Shown here piece by piece: positions 63,754 through 64,000 of a DNA stretch of 64,000 bases (position 1 is the stretch's first letter; every line of letters starts with the position of its first letter). Source of the stretch: Parachitinimonas caeni (GTDB lineage: Bacteria; Pseudomonadota; Gammaproteobacteria; Burkholderiales; Chitinimonadaceae). The position numbers were made by a program, and so were the translations under genes. The stretch spans positions 47,182-111,181 of the forward strand of contig NZ_JARRAF010000016.1 of the NCBI RefSeq assembly GCF_030129945.1, given 5' to 3'. The notes under the pieces were generated by a model. The model worked only from the letters and a program-made list of their open reading frames with translations. It did no database searches and had not been told where the DNA came from.

Positions 63754-63969
63754 ATGGCGATGCAATGCCCGAGCTGCGGCAGCACGCACATCCAGCCTAT
63801 GGCCGTTGTGCATGCGGGCGGCACGCAGCACCTCCACGCAACGCACACGGCGGTCACTTCAGATGGGCAGTTCGTAAGCGTCCGACCGTCCCATCTACCG
63901 ATTCCCGCGTCAAGCCACCACACTCTGAGATTTCCTTGTCAGGAGCGGAGCGATGGCGCAAGAAAGTGA
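63754..63969 (+). CDS. Small protein with N-terminal CxxC zinc knuckle
   Basis: A 71-residue ORF starting 2 bases after the lipoprotein stop. MQCPSCGSTHIQPMAVVHAG shows one CPxCG knuckle of zinc-ribbon type, with a late Cys (FPCQER) and several His that might complete a site. It overlaps the next ORF start. Function unknown. Confidence 0.5.
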   Translation: MAMQCPSCGSTHIQPMAVVHAGGTQHLHATHTAVTSDGQFVSVRPSHLPIPASSHHTLRFPCQERSDGARK

Positions 63970-64000
63970 ATCCTGGGCGCAGCGAGAGGCGCATGTTGAA
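63953..64000 (+). CDS. Start of a further cargo gene (partial)
   Basis: ATG at 63953 after AGGAGCGGAGCG opens a frame (MAQESESWAQREAHVE) running to the window end. It overlaps the preceding ORF by 17 bases. Nothing more can be said from 16 codons. Confidence 0.4.
   Translation, partial: MAQESESWAQREAHVE

Larger units (their letters stand above)
60793..64000. mobile_element. Left part of an integrative element inserted in tRNA-Pro
   Basis: It begins where tRNA-Pro homology ends and contains an integrase, iteron-like repeats, an XRE regulator, a lipoprotein and small cargo ORFs. It continues past the window end. Whether it is a prophage, an ICE or a genomic island cannot be told; no phage structural or conjugation gene is visible yet. 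Confidence 0.75.

Overview
The window looks like the chromosome of a chitin-degrading betaproteobacterium (Neisseriales/Burkholderiales-like, in the manner of Chitinimonas, Chitinivorax or Chromobacterium). This rests on the protein families seen (a GH18/GH19 chitinase, a PsrA/FadL/FadE beta-oxidation locus, a nemA-like reductase, YejK) and on GC-rich codon use. It is an inference, not a database identification. Most of the window is ordinary chromosome with genes on both strands. The last ~3.2 kb (from ~60793) is the start of an integrated element.

Layout. 1-7.1 kb: the tail of a fumarylacetoacetate-hydrolase family gene, then secreted proteins (alpha/beta hydrolase, M64 metallopeptidase, RCC1-repeat protein), an AraC/PAS regulator and a GNAT acetyltransferase. 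7.6-13.5 kb: ene-reductase with its TetR regulator, tatD plus a class III aminotransferase, a cNMP-binding protein, a DUF2147 protein and a chalcone-isomerase-like protein. 13.8-22.7 kb: fatty acid beta-oxidation (thiolase, FadB/FadN-type fusion, FadL porin, FadE, PsrA-like repressor with tandem operators). 22.9-28.5 kb: dcd, a zinc-ribbon protein, apbC, metG and a TfoX-like protein. 28.7-32.6 kb: a four-part chitinase (GH18, two CBM5/12, GH19) joined by Gly-Gly-Gly-Thr linkers, then a small lipoprotein. 32.8-43 kb: two large sensor kinases, a LuxR-type response regulator, a CHAD protein, yejK and a double GNAT. 43-48.3 kb: SnoaL-like protein, rtcA, a HEAT-repeat protein, trpS and a GNAT. 48.3-51.4 kb: an operon of Tat-exported superoxide dismutase, a receiver-like protein and a haem-binding (DUF3365) membrane sensor, preceded by a small ORF. 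51.5-52.8 kb: two small exported proteins. 52.9-60.2 kb: one 2419-residue nonribosomal peptide synthetase, C-FkbH-T-C-A-T-TE. 60.7-64 kb: a truncated tRNA-Pro, a tyrosine integrase, iteron-like repeats, an XRE regulator and cargo genes running off the window.

The most unusual signals are two. First, a dispersed family of palindromic elements has ends beginning GGYTCTGTTGAC. At least eleven traces are visible in 64 kb, commonly at CTAG and three times forming or touching a TAG stop codon. They look like non-autonomous transposon derivatives (MITEs), and one pair of facing ends brackets the whole M64 peptidase gene. Second, the single-gene NRPS carries an FkbH glyceryl-loading region between two condensation domains, and its adenylation pocket reads as aromatic-specific. 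This suggests a glycerate-plus-aromatic-amino-acid product.

No rRNA operon, CRISPR array, complete transposase gene or intact tRNA was seen.
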